57,980 nt of DNA from an uncultured Clostridia bacterium (GTDB taxonomy: Bacteria; Bacillota; Clostridia; Christensenellales; Borkfalkiaceae): assembly GCA_947629095.1 (NCBI GenBank), contig CANRCK010000008.1:1-57980 (forward strand), written 5' to 3'. The translations under genes and the position numbers were made by a program. Shown here piece after piece: positions 39,398 through 47,989 of the stretch. Below the pieces are notes generated by a model. That model searched no databases and was not told the origin of the DNA. It worked only from the letters and a program-made list of their open reading frames with translations. Numbering within the stretch: position 1 is the stretch's first letter; every line of letters begins with the position of its first letter.

Positions 39398-42300
39398 TTA
39401 TTTTTTGCGGCGTTTGGAAATTACGGAGTAAACTATATATCCCACTATAGCCGTGCCGAATATTGCAAGGTCTATCCAAAGGAACACATGCGTTGCCTGT
39501 ACTATTGGCTCGGTCACCGTTTCAACGGGTTCGGATACGGTTATGGAAACTTCCGGTCTGCCCTTGTCGGTGTAGAGCTTTACAACGTGCTTGCCCGTGG
39601 AGAGTGTGCCGGAAACTTCGGGGGCGATTATTACCTTGCCGCCCTGAAGGCTGAACGCGCATTCCTTGCCGTCGACCAAAAGCTTGCTTACCGTTGCACC
39701 GCCCAGCTCAATTGCCATCTCTTCGCCGCGGTAGAACTTTTCAGCCGAAGGGGTTGCCGTTACCGCCGTGAAATCGTTTGCTACGGTAAAGTCGAATTCG
39801 GTGAAGCCCGTAACCACCCTGAATACATAGTTGCAATTTGCTTCGAGCGTCTTTAAATATGCGTCCGAAAGGGTGACCGTGCCGCCGTTAACGGCGTATT
39901 CGCCCTCCTTTAACATATAGTTGCCGTCGGTGAGGTTTATTACCTTTTCAACGCTGTAACCGCCCACGAAGATGCCGTTATCGGCGTCGGTATCGATGAA
40001 CTTTACGTTGTTTATGTGGAATTTGCCGTTGAATATGTTCAGCCCGAGCTTGCCGCCGGAATAATTTTCGATTTTATATGTGAGCGCGGCAACCTTGTCG
40101 TCGTTTATGAATATCTTTGCAACGCCCTCGTTCATGGTGACAGTTATTTTAACGGTCTTGCCCGCTTCAAAGGAGTATTGGGTCTCCTTTAAAACGTCGC
40201 CGGGCGCTCTCCAAAGCTTAACCGTTTCGTTAAAGAGGTCTGCCGTGGCTACATAGTAGGACGTGAGATTGTCGCTTACGTTGAATATGAGCGCCGCAGC
40301 CTGCGAGTTTGCATCGGTGGGCGTGAACTCCGCGGAATAAACGTAGTTTTTGCCGCTCTTATCGCTGAAACGGAAGGCGTCGCCGTTGTTTTTGAGGTAC
40401 ATACCCTCTTCACACATATATGATAAATATGAGTCCCTATCGCTATAGTTGTTATAGGGGTATTCCACGTCGCTCACCCAGCCGTTGTTGTAGATATATA
40501 TCTCTATATTCTGCGACTGCCCTTTATATGTTGCCTGCACCTTTGCGAAACCCGTGTTGAGGAGGGTTATATAGGCGATTGCGCCGTCCTGAATTATTTT
40601 TAAGTTGTTATCTGCAGCGGTGAAGGTGACTTCCGCCGGGTCGAAGTCCGCAGCGAACGAGGAGGCTATGACGGAATAGGTTTTGCCTACAACTCCGTCT
40701 ATCTTATTTGTGGTTAAAACCAAATCGCCGTCGGCGCCTTCGAATACGCCGTCAAGCGCATACACGTCGGCTTTTACGCCCATTTCGCCGTCCGCAGTAA
40801 GCTTCATTCCGTTTGAAACTGCCGAGGGGAACACTGCCGAGAACCAGCTTGCCCTGCCGCCGTTTGCAAACACGCTTATGAACGCCCTGTCAAGCAAAAT
40901 CCTGAGCGAAAGCTTGCCGTCAACCAATTGAACGCGCTTGGAATAGGGCACGGTGTAGAGCGCGGTATCCTTTGCAAGGAGGGAACTCTGCGACCTGTCG
41001 AGGGTGAGAAGCTCCTCCTCTACGTCGTAAACGAGCTTTATTTTTTCAGCCGCGGACGAGCGCAGCCACAGCTCGGCATGGCTTGCCGTGCTGCCCGTGA
41101 AGTCAAGTTCTATTTCAAGGTCCGCAACGTCGGCTTCCGCATCCCCAAGCGCGCTTTTGCCTGCGGCGAGGTTGCCCGAATACGTTGCAAGCTTTTCGCC
41201 GCGAAGTTTTTTGTATTCATCTATGGGGTTGCGGGTTAAAACGTAGCCGTCGCCCTCTTTTTGAAGCGCGAATTCGGTCACTATCGTCATTCCGCCGTTA
41301 TACGTCTTTCTTATATTTTCATACAAGCCGCAGGTCTTCCAGCTTGCCGACCAGCTTACGCCGTAAACCTTGCCGTCGGGGGCGTTGTTCCACGTCTGCA
41401 CCGCGTAGCAGTCTATGCCTTCGTTGAGCCTCGTCACCTCGCCTTCCCCAACGAAGAGTCCGTTTTCGTTTAAATCGCCCACTACGTAGTATTCTGCGGG
41501 ATAGTATGTTTCGGCACGGTTTGTGCCGTTGTATTTGTGACTGTTTACCTTATCCTCGGGGGACATCATCAAAACGTACTTCTCCGCGCCGTCAACTTCA
41601 TAGCGGGAGATGTCGGGGCACTCTCCCCAATAGCCCGTCTCGCCGAGATATTCCCATTCGAGAAGGTTTTGGGAGCTGTACATTCTTATAGAGCCGCCGC
41701 CCACTGCCATCAGCCATTTGCCGAGCTTGTCATTCCAAAAGACCTTGGGATCGCGGAATTCGCCGTCGTTCTTGCCGCCGTCCTCGCTTTGGGAAATTAT
41801 TACGCTCTTTATGGCAAAGCTCTGTCCGCCGTCCTTGCTGTATGCAAGCATCTGCTTCTGCCCTTCCGTAGGCTCGGTGAATACGGCAACAATGCCCTGA
41901 CCTTCAAGGAGCTTGCCGTCGGCGTCTACGTCAAACAGACCGCTGGTGTTGTCTTTGTCATACACCGCGCTGCCGGAGAACGCCGCTTCGAAGTTCTTGA
42001 TTGAGTCGGCGGTCTTCATGGGAAGGGGTGTTACGCTGAAATCTTCTTGCGCCCATACGTAGTCGGCTATGCCCACGGACCATGCAGACTCGTCTTTGAG
42101 GGTAGCTTCAAAGTCGTTTGCAAAAGTTACGGGCTCTGCTTCGGACGCGGTATTATCGGTAATTTCAACGGAGAACAAGCATTGGTTGGGGTCCGCTTCC
42201 TTTTGAATGAGGGCGTAGAATGTGTCGTTTTTATTCACGCTGATAACCTCATCAAGGGAAATTTCCTTGCCGTCGCCGCCCCAGAATGCCTTTCCGTCGT

Positions 42301-42838
42301 TGGCATTGATTTTGCCGTCCTCATCCTTAACCGCCCAGCGGAGGCTGAATTTGCTTGCACCGTCGGTGCCGTTTACGTGAACGTTTACTTTATATTCACC
42401 CGCGGCGGAGAACTTGTAGCTTACGGCGGTCATTGCGTTGATTTCCATCCAATCCTTTTTGACGGTCATGGGCTGCAAGCTTGCGGGAATAGCCACGGGC
42501 TGCTCCTCCCAGTGAACCAAATCTTCGCTGGTTGCGTGCCCCCAGCTCATATTGCCCCAGCCGATTTCCGTGGAATTACCGAACCTGTTGTAGTTGTACT
42601 GGTAGTACATATGCCATGTGCCGTCAACGTACAAAAGACCGTTGGGGTCGTTGTTCCAGCCGCGCTTTGCAGAAAATGCAAGACGGTTGCGGTATGCGCC
42701 GTCGTAATTATCTGCCATCTCCATTGCGCTGGCGGTTGTTGCGGACTTAAAGCCGAACGCGGCAAGCCCGAACCCGAACGCGACGAGCATTACGGCGGTG
42801 AGAATTGCAATGAGCAAGCTTTTTGTTTTTGTGTTCAT
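39398..42838 (-). CDS. Large membrane-anchored GH32 fructanase with inserted module
   Basis: This 1146-residue exported enzyme has a signal peptide at 1-38 and a GH32 catalytic domain with nucleophile Asp64 (WNNDPNG), FRDP at 361-364 and acid/base Glu406 (GECPD). The enzyme is interrupted at about residues 122-286 by a beta-sandwich insertion. That insertion lies between SEDLVHWEEQPVAIP and FSGSAVYDKDNTSG, which are adjacent in normal GH32 proteins. After the GH32 C-terminal sandwich come a Big_2-like Ig domain (about 730-805) and a LamG/CBM66-like domain (about 815-980). The protein ends with a membrane helix and KRRKK, so it is anchored at the cell surface. It should be the primary fructan depolymerase of the locus. 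Confidence 0.93.
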   Translation of the reverse strand: MNTKTKSLLIAILTAVMLVAFGFGLAAFGFKSATTASAMEMADNYDGAYRNRLAFSAKRGWNNDPNGLLYVDGTWHMYYQYNYNRFGNSTEIGWGNMSWGHATSEDLVHWEEQPVAIPASLQPMTVKKDWMEINAMTAVSYKFSAAGEYKVNVHVNGTDGASKFSLRWAVKDEDGKINANDGKAFWGGDGKEISLDEVISVNKNDTFYALIQKEADPNQCLFSVEITDNTASEAEPVTFANDFEATLKDESAWSVGIADYVWAQEDFSVTPLPMKTADSIKNFEAAFSGSAVYDKDNTSGLFDVDADGKLLEGQGIVAVFTEPTEGQKQMLAYSKDGGQSFAIKSVIISQSEDGGKNDGEFRDPKVFWNDKLGKWLMAVGGGSIRMYSSQNLLEWEYLGETGYWGECPDISRYEVDGAEKYVLMMSPEDKVNSHKYNGTNRAETYYPAEYYVVGDLNENGLFVGEGEVTRLNEGIDCYAVQTWNNAPDGKVYGVSWSASWKTCGLYENIRKTYNGGMTIVTEFALQKEGDGYVLTRNPIDEYKKLRGEKLATYSGNLAAGKSALGDAEADVADLEIELDFTGSTASHAELWLRSSAAEKIKLVYDVEEELLTLDRSQSSLLAKDTALYTVPYSKRVQLVDGKLSLRILLDRAFISVFANGGRASWFSAVFPSAVSNGMKLTADGEMGVKADVYALDGVFEGADGDLVLTTNKIDGVVGKTYSVIASSFAADFDPAEVTFTAADNNLKIIQDGAIAYITLLNTGFAKVQATYKGQSQNIEIYIYNNGWVSDVEYPYNNYSDRDSYLSYMCEEGMYLKNNGDAFRFSDKSGKNYVYSAEFTPTDANSQAAALIFNVSDNLTSYYVATADLFNETVKLWRAPGDVLKETQYSFEAGKTVKITVTMNEGVAKIFINDDKVAALTYKIENYSGGKLGLNIFNGKFHINNVKFIDTDADNGIFVGGYSVEKVINLTDGNYMLKEGEYAVNGGTVTLSDAYLKTLEANCNYVFRVVTGFTEFDFTVANDFTAVTATPSAEKFYRGEEMAIELGGATVSKLLVDGKECAFSLQGGKVIIAPEVSGTLSTGKHVVKLYTDKGRPEVSITVSEPVETVTEPIVQATHVFLWIDLAIFGTAIVGYIVYSVISKRRKK

Positions 42839-42896
42839 ATTATCCCCCCGAGGTGATATTTATGTCAATATTTATCAAAATATTGTAGATACCAAC

Positions 42897-42988
42897 ATCT
42901 TATAAATATTGTTTTGCAATGTCAATTGCCGCCAAATATTTTGTGCAAATGCATATTACATAATTCAAATTAATTGTGCAAATGAAAA
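42897..42988 (-). promoter_or_regulatory. GH32 fructanase promoter with paired regulator sites
   Basis: On the minus strand: -35 TTGACA (42920-42925), 17 bp, -10 TAAGAT (42897-42902). Sites: 42942-42955 (plus strand TGTGCAAATGCATA) and 42975-42988 (TGTGCAAATGAAAA). The distal site overlaps the T-run of the preceding gene's terminator. Confidence 0.8.
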
Positions 42989-43006
42989 AGGACGGCATTG
43001 CCGCCC
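42985..43006 (-). terminator. Terminator of the modular lipoprotein gene
   Basis: The stem 43000-43006 with 42990-42996 (GGGCGGC / GCCGTCC, one G-U pair, loop AAT) is followed by TTTTT on the minus strand, 44 bp after the stop at 43050. Confidence 0.8.
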
Positions 43007-43049
43007 TTTTTCGAAGAGGTTTAAAGTGTGATTGGTTATGTTCCGATAT

Positions 43050-46000
43050 TTATGCTCTGGGCGTTATAACAAGGCTGTAATTGCACTGGTCGCCATCTAT
43101 GTCGGCGTTCCTCTCGATGAAGATATAGAATATATCTCCAGCTGCCACCGTTACGTCCGTGTCGAGCGTTACTTCGTTGCCGCCGCCTACCCACGCGGGC
43201 TTGTTGCCATCGTTTTTAACGTTGCCCTCGCTGTCGGTTATGGCCCACCTTATGTTGTACTGATTGTTGCCCGTGCCCTTTATTTGGAAATTAACGTGCG
43301 CGTTTACGGCACTGCCAAACTTGTATCTGAATGCAGCCATGCCGTTTATCGCTGCCCAGTCGCCCTTGATTTCTTTCCAGTTTTCGCCCGTGTTGTCAGT
43401 GAACGCGTCGCCGCCGTCGTTCTTGTTCGTTATCTTTGTGAACGTGAACGTCTCTTCGGGGAACTTGTAATCGACTACGCCTACTTCCCAATTCGAAGTT
43501 CCTGCAAGCGTTCCCGCAAAATCTTCGTTAAAGTTCGTTATCACGTTTTCGGGTCCGGATTGCTGCGCTTCACCCGTTATTACGAGGCTGTAGGTGCACT
43601 GGTCGCCATCTATGTCGGCGTTCCTCTCGATGAAGATATAGAATATATCTCCAGCTGCCACCGTTACGTCCGTGTCGAGCGTTACTTCGTTGCCGCCGTT
43701 TACCCACGCGGGTTGGTTGCCCTCGTTTTTAACGTTGCCTTCGCTGTCCGTTATCGCCCACCGTATGTTGTATTGATTGCTGCCTGTGCCCTTTATGTGG
43801 AAATTTACGTGCGCGTTTACAGCATTCGTAAATGTATACTTGAATCCAACCATTCCGTTGATTGCTGCCCAGTCGCCCTTGATTTCCTTCCATTTGTCGC
43901 CCGTGTTGTCCGTGAACGCGTCGCCGCCGTCATTCTTGTTCGTTATCTTCGTGAACGTGAACGTTTCGTGTTCGCCGGAACCCTCCGCAGGGAAATGATA
44001 GTCCACTACGCCGACTTCCCAATTCGAGGTGCCCGCAAGCGTTCCTTCAAATTCTGCAGCAAAGTCGGTTATTACGTTTCCCGTTGTAGGCTGTTGCGCT
44101 TTTTCGCCGTTGATGGTGATTTGCAGTTTGCCCTGCTTATAGCCGGAATCGCCCTTGGGGAAGAGTATTACGTAGATTATATCGCCCTCGGAAACATTAA
44201 CTTCGTGCGTTATGTTCCAGTCCTGCTTGCTTTCGCAATCGCCGAAGAACTCCGCGCTCTGCGTTGCATTATTTCTTACGACAAGTATGCGGGGCGCAAT
44301 TTGCGTTTCGGCGTTTGAGCCTGCAAAGTCTACGTTGACCTTTAACTTGCTTTGACCTGCGGGAACCTTGTAGCCTACTGCAAGATCCCTGCCGCCGTAT
44401 TCGCTAAGTACAAAGTCTTTTTTGATTTCCAGCCTGTTGTTGCCGTCTATCGACGTGTAGTTGTCCTCATCGTTTGCGGTAAGTTGATTGAACGTGAAGT
44501 TGTTCGTATCCCACTGATAGTCCGTGGAATAGCCGTAAACCCAAACGTCCTCGTTGCCGAAGTCCTCGTAGAAGTTGGCAATCTCCTCTTCCGCGGGAGC
44601 GGTGCCCGTGGCGGTGAGAGTCATGTTAAAGTCGCCGTGCCACCAGCCGTTGCTGCCCTCTCTTGTGAATATCACGGATATAACTCCGCCCTTTTGAACG
44701 GTAATCGTCTTGGTAAGGCTCCAGCCCTTGCTGTCTGCTTTATATATAAATTCGGGGTTATCTTTGATGCTGCCGTCGAGGTTGCCGGAAGCATCGGTTA
44801 CGTGCAGCCTTGCGGACATGCGCGTTACGTCGTTGGAGCCGTTGAACGACATTGCAACGGTTATTTCACGCGTTTCGGGCATTATATATCTTATTACAGC
44901 CATAGAGCCGTCCGTTTCGTTCATTAACCAGCCGCCCTTTATCTCTATGTTGCCGCCGTCCTTCCATGCGTCCGTGCCTACGGGCTTAGCCTTTTCAAAC
45001 GTGAAGGTGTTTGCGGCGAAATCATAATTTTTGGTGTAGCCGTACTCCCAGTTGGGTTGAGCCGTGGTGCTGAAATCCCTTGCAAAGTCCGCGCCGTTGA
45101 ACGTTGAAGGTGCAAGCTTGGGGATTTTTTCCGTCTTTGTTTCGTTGCAGCCATCGTTTTGGCAGGTGAATTTCTTTAAGCCCTCTTCCGTTTCGGTGGG
45201 TTCATTTTTCACAACACCGTCATCCCAATTGTGGGGAGTTTTTTGGATATCGCCCTCGTACGTTGCACTGCAATTGAGGCAGGAATATTTCATAACGCCC
45301 TCTTTTTGGCAGGTTGCGGGCGTTTTTACCGTGCCGCTGTCCCACAGGTGGATGCAGGGCGAAGTGAGCGTGAAGGTAAGCTCGCCGCCCGCCTTGCCGG
45401 TGCATGCCGCAGCTTTTTCAAATATAAGATAGAATACGTAGCCCTGTTTGAGATCTATAGCCTTTTGCGAAGAGTACTCCCAATCCTTTGCGCCTTTGGA
45501 ATTAAGCTCGGTCAGATAAGCGTTATCTTGGGAATCCTTTGCGGGGTTGCCCTCGGCGTCCAGAACTATGAGATGGGCGTTGAGAACGGTGCCGTCTTCC
45601 TCTCCCTTAAAGGAAATATTAACGTTGGTTTGGATCTGTTCGGGAATTACGCCGTTGAAAGAATAGGATACGACCGCTTTTTTGTCGCCCGTGGCTACGT
45701 AGCCCTTGCCTATTTCAACGTCCCCCTCTTTCCACGTGCCGCTCTGGGCGTCCGATTGGAGAATGGGGATAAATTCAATTGTGCCATCGCCCGCGTCGAA
45801 AGCTTGCGCGTAGCCGTAACCCCAGCCGTTCTGCTCGGTCAGCGTGGTATAGTACTGCTCGGCAAAGTCGGCATGAGCCGCAACAGGCTCGGTTTTGGTT
45901 GCGCCGCAGCCGTTTTGGCAGGTAAGCTTTCTTTCACCCGCGTTATAGAAGTCGGGAACTTTGCTGAGAACGCCGTCGTCCCAGCTGTGCGGCGTTTTGC

Positions 46001-46337
46001 CCACGGTCTCGGTTTTGGTTGCCGTGCAGCCTTCGTTGGTGCATTTATAGGTTTTTTCGCCCTCGGTTTTGCAGTCGGGATGCTTTGTCTCTTCGCCGTT
46101 GTCCCAGCTGTGCTCGGTGGTGCCAATGTGCCTGGTTTTGGTCTGCGTGCAGCCCTCCACCGTGCACTTATAGGTAATTTCGCCCTCGGAATGGCAGGTA
46201 GGCTCGGTTGTAACTTCGCCCTCGTCCCACTTGTGGTCGTGGTCAGCCACTCCGCCCGTGCCGCACGCGGCAAGCCCGGTTGACGCAAACATTACGGCTG
46301 CCGAAAGAATACTCAAAAACTTGAATTTCCTGTTCAT
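43050..46337 (-). CDS. Modular surface lipoprotein with five repeat domains
   Basis: This 1095-residue lipoprotein (lipobox GLAAC, Cys25) has five beta-sandwich modules of about 165 residues: 155-326, 413-578, 585-745, 754-922 and 931-1093. Each opens with a DFxxxF...W-(E/V)-x-G-Y/V pattern and ends in a ...GD-IFYIFIER...-like strand. The last two modules are nearly identical. Five short Cys/His repeats (H-x-W-D-x-G ... C-x-x-E-G ... Y-x-C ... G-C) are inserted, three at 34-150 and two at 330-405. Such repeats are common on Clostridia surface proteins. There are no catalytic motifs. The same module sits inside the GH32 fructanase next door, so I infer a fructan-binding role. I use ATG 46337, with AAGTGGGG upstream as SD. 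Confidence 0.85.
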   Translation of the reverse strand: MNRKFKFLSILSAAVMFASTGLAACGTGGVADHDHKWDEGEVTTEPTCHSEGEITYKCTVEGCTQTKTRHIGTTEHSWDNGEETKHPDCKTEGEKTYKCTNEGCTATKTETVGKTPHSWDDGVLSKVPDFYNAGERKLTCQNGCGATKTEPVAAHADFAEQYYTTLTEQNGWGYGYAQAFDAGDGTIEFIPILQSDAQSGTWKEGDVEIGKGYVATGDKKAVVSYSFNGVIPEQIQTNVNISFKGEEDGTVLNAHLIVLDAEGNPAKDSQDNAYLTELNSKGAKDWEYSSQKAIDLKQGYVFYLIFEKAAACTGKAGGELTFTLTSPCIHLWDSGTVKTPATCQKEGVMKYSCLNCSATYEGDIQKTPHNWDDGVVKNEPTETEEGLKKFTCQNDGCNETKTEKIPKLAPSTFNGADFARDFSTTAQPNWEYGYTKNYDFAANTFTFEKAKPVGTDAWKDGGNIEIKGGWLMNETDGSMAVIRYIMPETREITVAMSFNGSNDVTRMSARLHVTDASGNLDGSIKDNPEFIYKADSKGWSLTKTITVQKGGVISVIFTREGSNGWWHGDFNMTLTATGTAPAEEEIANFYEDFGNEDVWVYGYSTDYQWDTNNFTFNQLTANDEDNYTSIDGNNRLEIKKDFVLSEYGGRDLAVGYKVPAGQSKLKVNVDFAGSNAETQIAPRILVVRNNATQSAEFFGDCESKQDWNITHEVNVSEGDIIYVILFPKGDSGYKQGKLQITINGEKAQQPTTGNVITDFAAEFEGTLAGTSNWEVGVVDYHFPAEGSGEHETFTFTKITNKNDGGDAFTDNTGDKWKEIKGDWAAINGMVGFKYTFTNAVNAHVNFHIKGTGSNQYNIRWAITDSEGNVKNEGNQPAWVNGGNEVTLDTDVTVAAGDIFYIFIERNADIDGDQCTYSLVITGEAQQSGPENVITNFNEDFAGTLAGTSNWEVGVVDYKFPEETFTFTKITNKNDGGDAFTDNTGENWKEIKGDWAAINGMAAFRYKFGSAVNAHVNFQIKGTGNNQYNIRWAITDSEGNVKNDGNKPAWVGGGNEVTLDTDVTVAAGDIFYIFIERNADIDGDQCNYSLVITPRA
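43059..43547 (-). repeat. Direct repeat copy 2 (module 5 of the lipoprotein)
   Basis: This encodes residues 931-1093. It matches 43572-44078 over nearly its whole length at DNA level (for example GAAGATATAGAATATATCTC occurs in both), with an eight-residue indel near SGEHETF. The near identity indicates a recent tandem duplication. Confidence 0.85.
43572..44078 (-). repeat. Direct repeat copy 1 (module 4 of the lipoprotein)
   Basis: This encodes residues 754-922, the partner of the repeat at 43059-43547. Modules 1-3 of the same protein are clearly related in pattern but much more diverged. Confidence 0.85.
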
Positions 46338-46408
46338 TTTTACCCCACTTAGATTAATTATTTTTTTGCGGTATGCGCCATGTTGAGCGCATAGCCCTCT
46401 TCGCCGCA

Positions 46409-46501
46409 ATAATATTTTGTATTGGAGCGGACTGTCAAGCAGGTAAAATAAGTTTGTGCATTTGCAAATTATAATATTTTATAATTTTGTGCATTTGAAA
46501 A
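46409..46501 (-). promoter_or_regulatory. Modular lipoprotein promoter with paired regulator sites
   Basis: On the minus strand: -35 TTGACA (46433-46438), 18 bp, -10 TATTAT (46409-46414). Sites: 46455-46468 (plus strand TGTGCATTTGCAAA) and 46488-46501 (TGTGCATTTGAAAA). The distal site also lies just upstream of the -35 of the divergent regulator gene, so it could serve both directions. Confidence 0.8.
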
Positions 46502-46503
46502 AG

Positions 46504-46532
46504 TTGATTTATTAAACGATACGTATTATAAT
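46504..46532 (+). promoter_or_regulatory. Promoter of the LacI-family regulator
   Basis: -35 TTGATT (46504-46509), 17 bp, perfect -10 TATAAT (46527-46532). The spacer holds the palindrome ATACGTAT (46519-46526). The predicted start is near 46539. Confidence 0.75.
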
Positions 46533-46535
46533 TTA

Positions 46536-46610
46536 TTTGCGCGCCAAGGCGCAAAAGACCGATAGGATTTGTTGCCCCGCGGGGCAACCGTGTTCTGCTC
46601 CCGGAACACG
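46536..46610 (+). other. Three-hairpin 5' leader of the regulator mRNA
   Basis: Three consecutive stems lie between the predicted transcription start and the gene: TTTGCGC/GCGCAAA (46536-46542 with 46549-46555), the self-complementary GTTGCCCCGCGGGGCAAC (46571-46588), and CGTGTTC/GAACACG (46589-46595 with 46604-46610). An A/T-rich run and a GCGGGGA SD follow. I do not recognise a known RNA class. Confidence 0.45.
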
Positions 46611-46644
46611 CCGTTGGAAAAATTTTTTATAAGCGGGGAAATTA

Positions 46645-47682
46645 ATGAAAAAAGCGGTTACCATAAAGGACATTGCCGAACAGCTCAACCTTTCGCGCAA
46701 TACCGTTGCAAAGGCGCTTAACGGGCAGTACGTGCCCGAAAAAACGCGGGAAGCGGTGCTTAAAAAGGCGCAGGAAATGAACTATAAATCGCTGAACGCA
46801 AGCCATATAGACATAGGCGAAAAACGCTTTAGGATTTTGCTTGTTTCGGGCAAGCCGCTGAACAATATGAACTACTTTGTGCCGATAGTTCAGGGCATTG
46901 AAAATTATTGCTACGAGCGGAACTACGAGTTTTTTCAGCATACGTTCAACGTAAACCGCACTCCTTTTTCCGTTTTTACGGACTACGTTAAGGAACTGCA
47001 CCCCGACGGGATAGTGGCAATAGAATGTTTTGACAAAGGGCTTATCGGCAAGCTGATAAATTTGGGGAAGCCGATATGCTTTGTGGATTTTACGGCGTAT
47101 GACGCGGCTTTTGAAAAGCGCTTTGACATTATATCCAACAACGACGAAAAGGCGGTGTGCGATCTTGTAAAAACGCTTTGCGCAAGATATAAACTTGCCA
47201 ACTTCACCTTTGTGGGCGACCACAGGCACTGCCTGAGCTTTTACGAACGTCACATGGGAATGTTCAGGGGCGTGCTCGGCTCCAAGGGGGCGCACTCGAG
47301 AAAGGACGATATACTCTGCAGCGACGAGAGCTTTGACTACGGCAACGCCGAGGCAATAAAAACGGAGATTTTAAAACTTAAATATAAGCCCGAGTGCTTT
47401 ATTTGCTGCAACGATTTTGTGGCGAGGAACGTTTGCAACGCCTTGAAGAGCCTTAAAATACGCGTTCCGCAGGACGCCCTTGTGGTCGGCTTTGACAACG
47501 TTTCCGAAGCTACGGCATACAGCCCGGAAATTACATCCTTTGCGGTGGATAAGGAATTTTTGGGCAGGGAGACTATGCGCACCCTTGTGCACAGGATAGA
47601 AAACCCCGGAATCCCCTCCAGAAGAATTACCGTGAGCACGGATTTGATAGAGCGGCAATCCACGCAGAGAATAGTTTTTTAA
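46645..47682 (+). CDS. LacI-family regulator of the fructan locus
   Basis: This 345-residue LacI-type regulator has an N-terminal helix-turn-helix (VTIKDIAEQLNLSRNTVAKALNG, residues 5-27), the hinge region YVPEKTREAVLKKAQEMNY, and a periplasmic-binding-type sensor domain (IVQGIENYCYERNYEFFQ, ALVVGFDNVSEATAYSPEIT). It is divergent from the modular lipoprotein gene and is the only local regulator. The paired 14-bp sites upstream of all three fructan promoters are its likely targets. Because those sites lie upstream of the -35 boxes rather than over them, activation is as likely as repression. The effector is probably fructose or a fructo-oligosaccharide. Confidence 0.92.
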   Translation: MKKAVTIKDIAEQLNLSRNTVAKALNGQYVPEKTREAVLKKAQEMNYKSLNASHIDIGEKRFRILLVSGKPLNNMNYFVPIVQGIENYCYERNYEFFQHTFNVNRTPFSVFTDYVKELHPDGIVAIECFDKGLIGKLINLGKPICFVDFTAYDAAFEKRFDIISNNDEKAVCDLVKTLCARYKLANFTFVGDHRHCLSFYERHMGMFRGVLGSKGAHSRKDDILCSDESFDYGNAEAIKTEILKLKYKPECFICCNDFVARNVCNALKSLKIRVPQDALVVGFDNVSEATAYSPEITSFAVDKEFLGRETMRTLVHRIENPGIPSRRITVSTDLIERQSTQRIVF

Positions 47683-47706
47683 AGCGGCAGACCCGCGCTT
47701 TTATAA

Positions 47707-47744
47707 GCCGCCCGAAGCAAAAATATGCTTCGGGCGGCTATTTT
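47707..47744 (+). terminator. Terminator of the LacI-family gene
   Basis: A perfect 12-bp stem (GCCGCCCGAAGC, 47707-47718, partner 47727-47738) with an 8-base loop is followed by TATTTTG. Confidence 0.9.
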
Positions 47745-47883
47745 GTTATTAATTTACATTTTTAGCGGTTAAACAAACATTTTTTCAAAGTGAAACTTTG
47801 TGTTTCACAAAATAGAAATATTTAAATGAAAATTTTGATAATAAATAACAAAAATCAAATTTTAAAAATTTTCATAAATGTAA

Positions 47884-47912
47884 TTGACTAACAAAAATCC
47901 GCGTATTATACT
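47884..47912 (+). promoter_or_regulatory. Promoter of the small peptide unit
   Basis: -35 TTGACT (47884-47889), 17 bp, -10 TATACT (47907-47912), predicted start near 47919. Very A/T-rich DNA with a long imperfect inverted repeat (about 47826-47875) and a perfect GTGAAAC/GTTTCAC repeat (47790-47808) lies upstream. Confidence 0.75.
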
Positions 47913-47989
47913 GCAAGTGTAATCGGGGTGCGGAACAGCCGCCGCCGAAATGAAAAACGACTATAAATATCTTTAAAGGAGATTTTTTT

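Noticed and set aside
43050-44078. CRISPR or satellite array, because of strong repetition
   Set aside because: The repeats are about 500 bp, in frame, and encode protein modules. No short spaced repeats occur anywhere in the window.
43032-44318. Long open frame on the plus strand opposite the modular lipoprotein
   Set aside because: It is a mirror of the coding strand with low-complexity translation and repeats that follow the minus-strand modules. No SD or family match.
47826-47891. 21-residue ORF starting ATGAAAATTTTG upstream of the small peptide promoter
   Set aside because: It has no SD, is almost pure A/T and overlaps the -35 box of the next unit.
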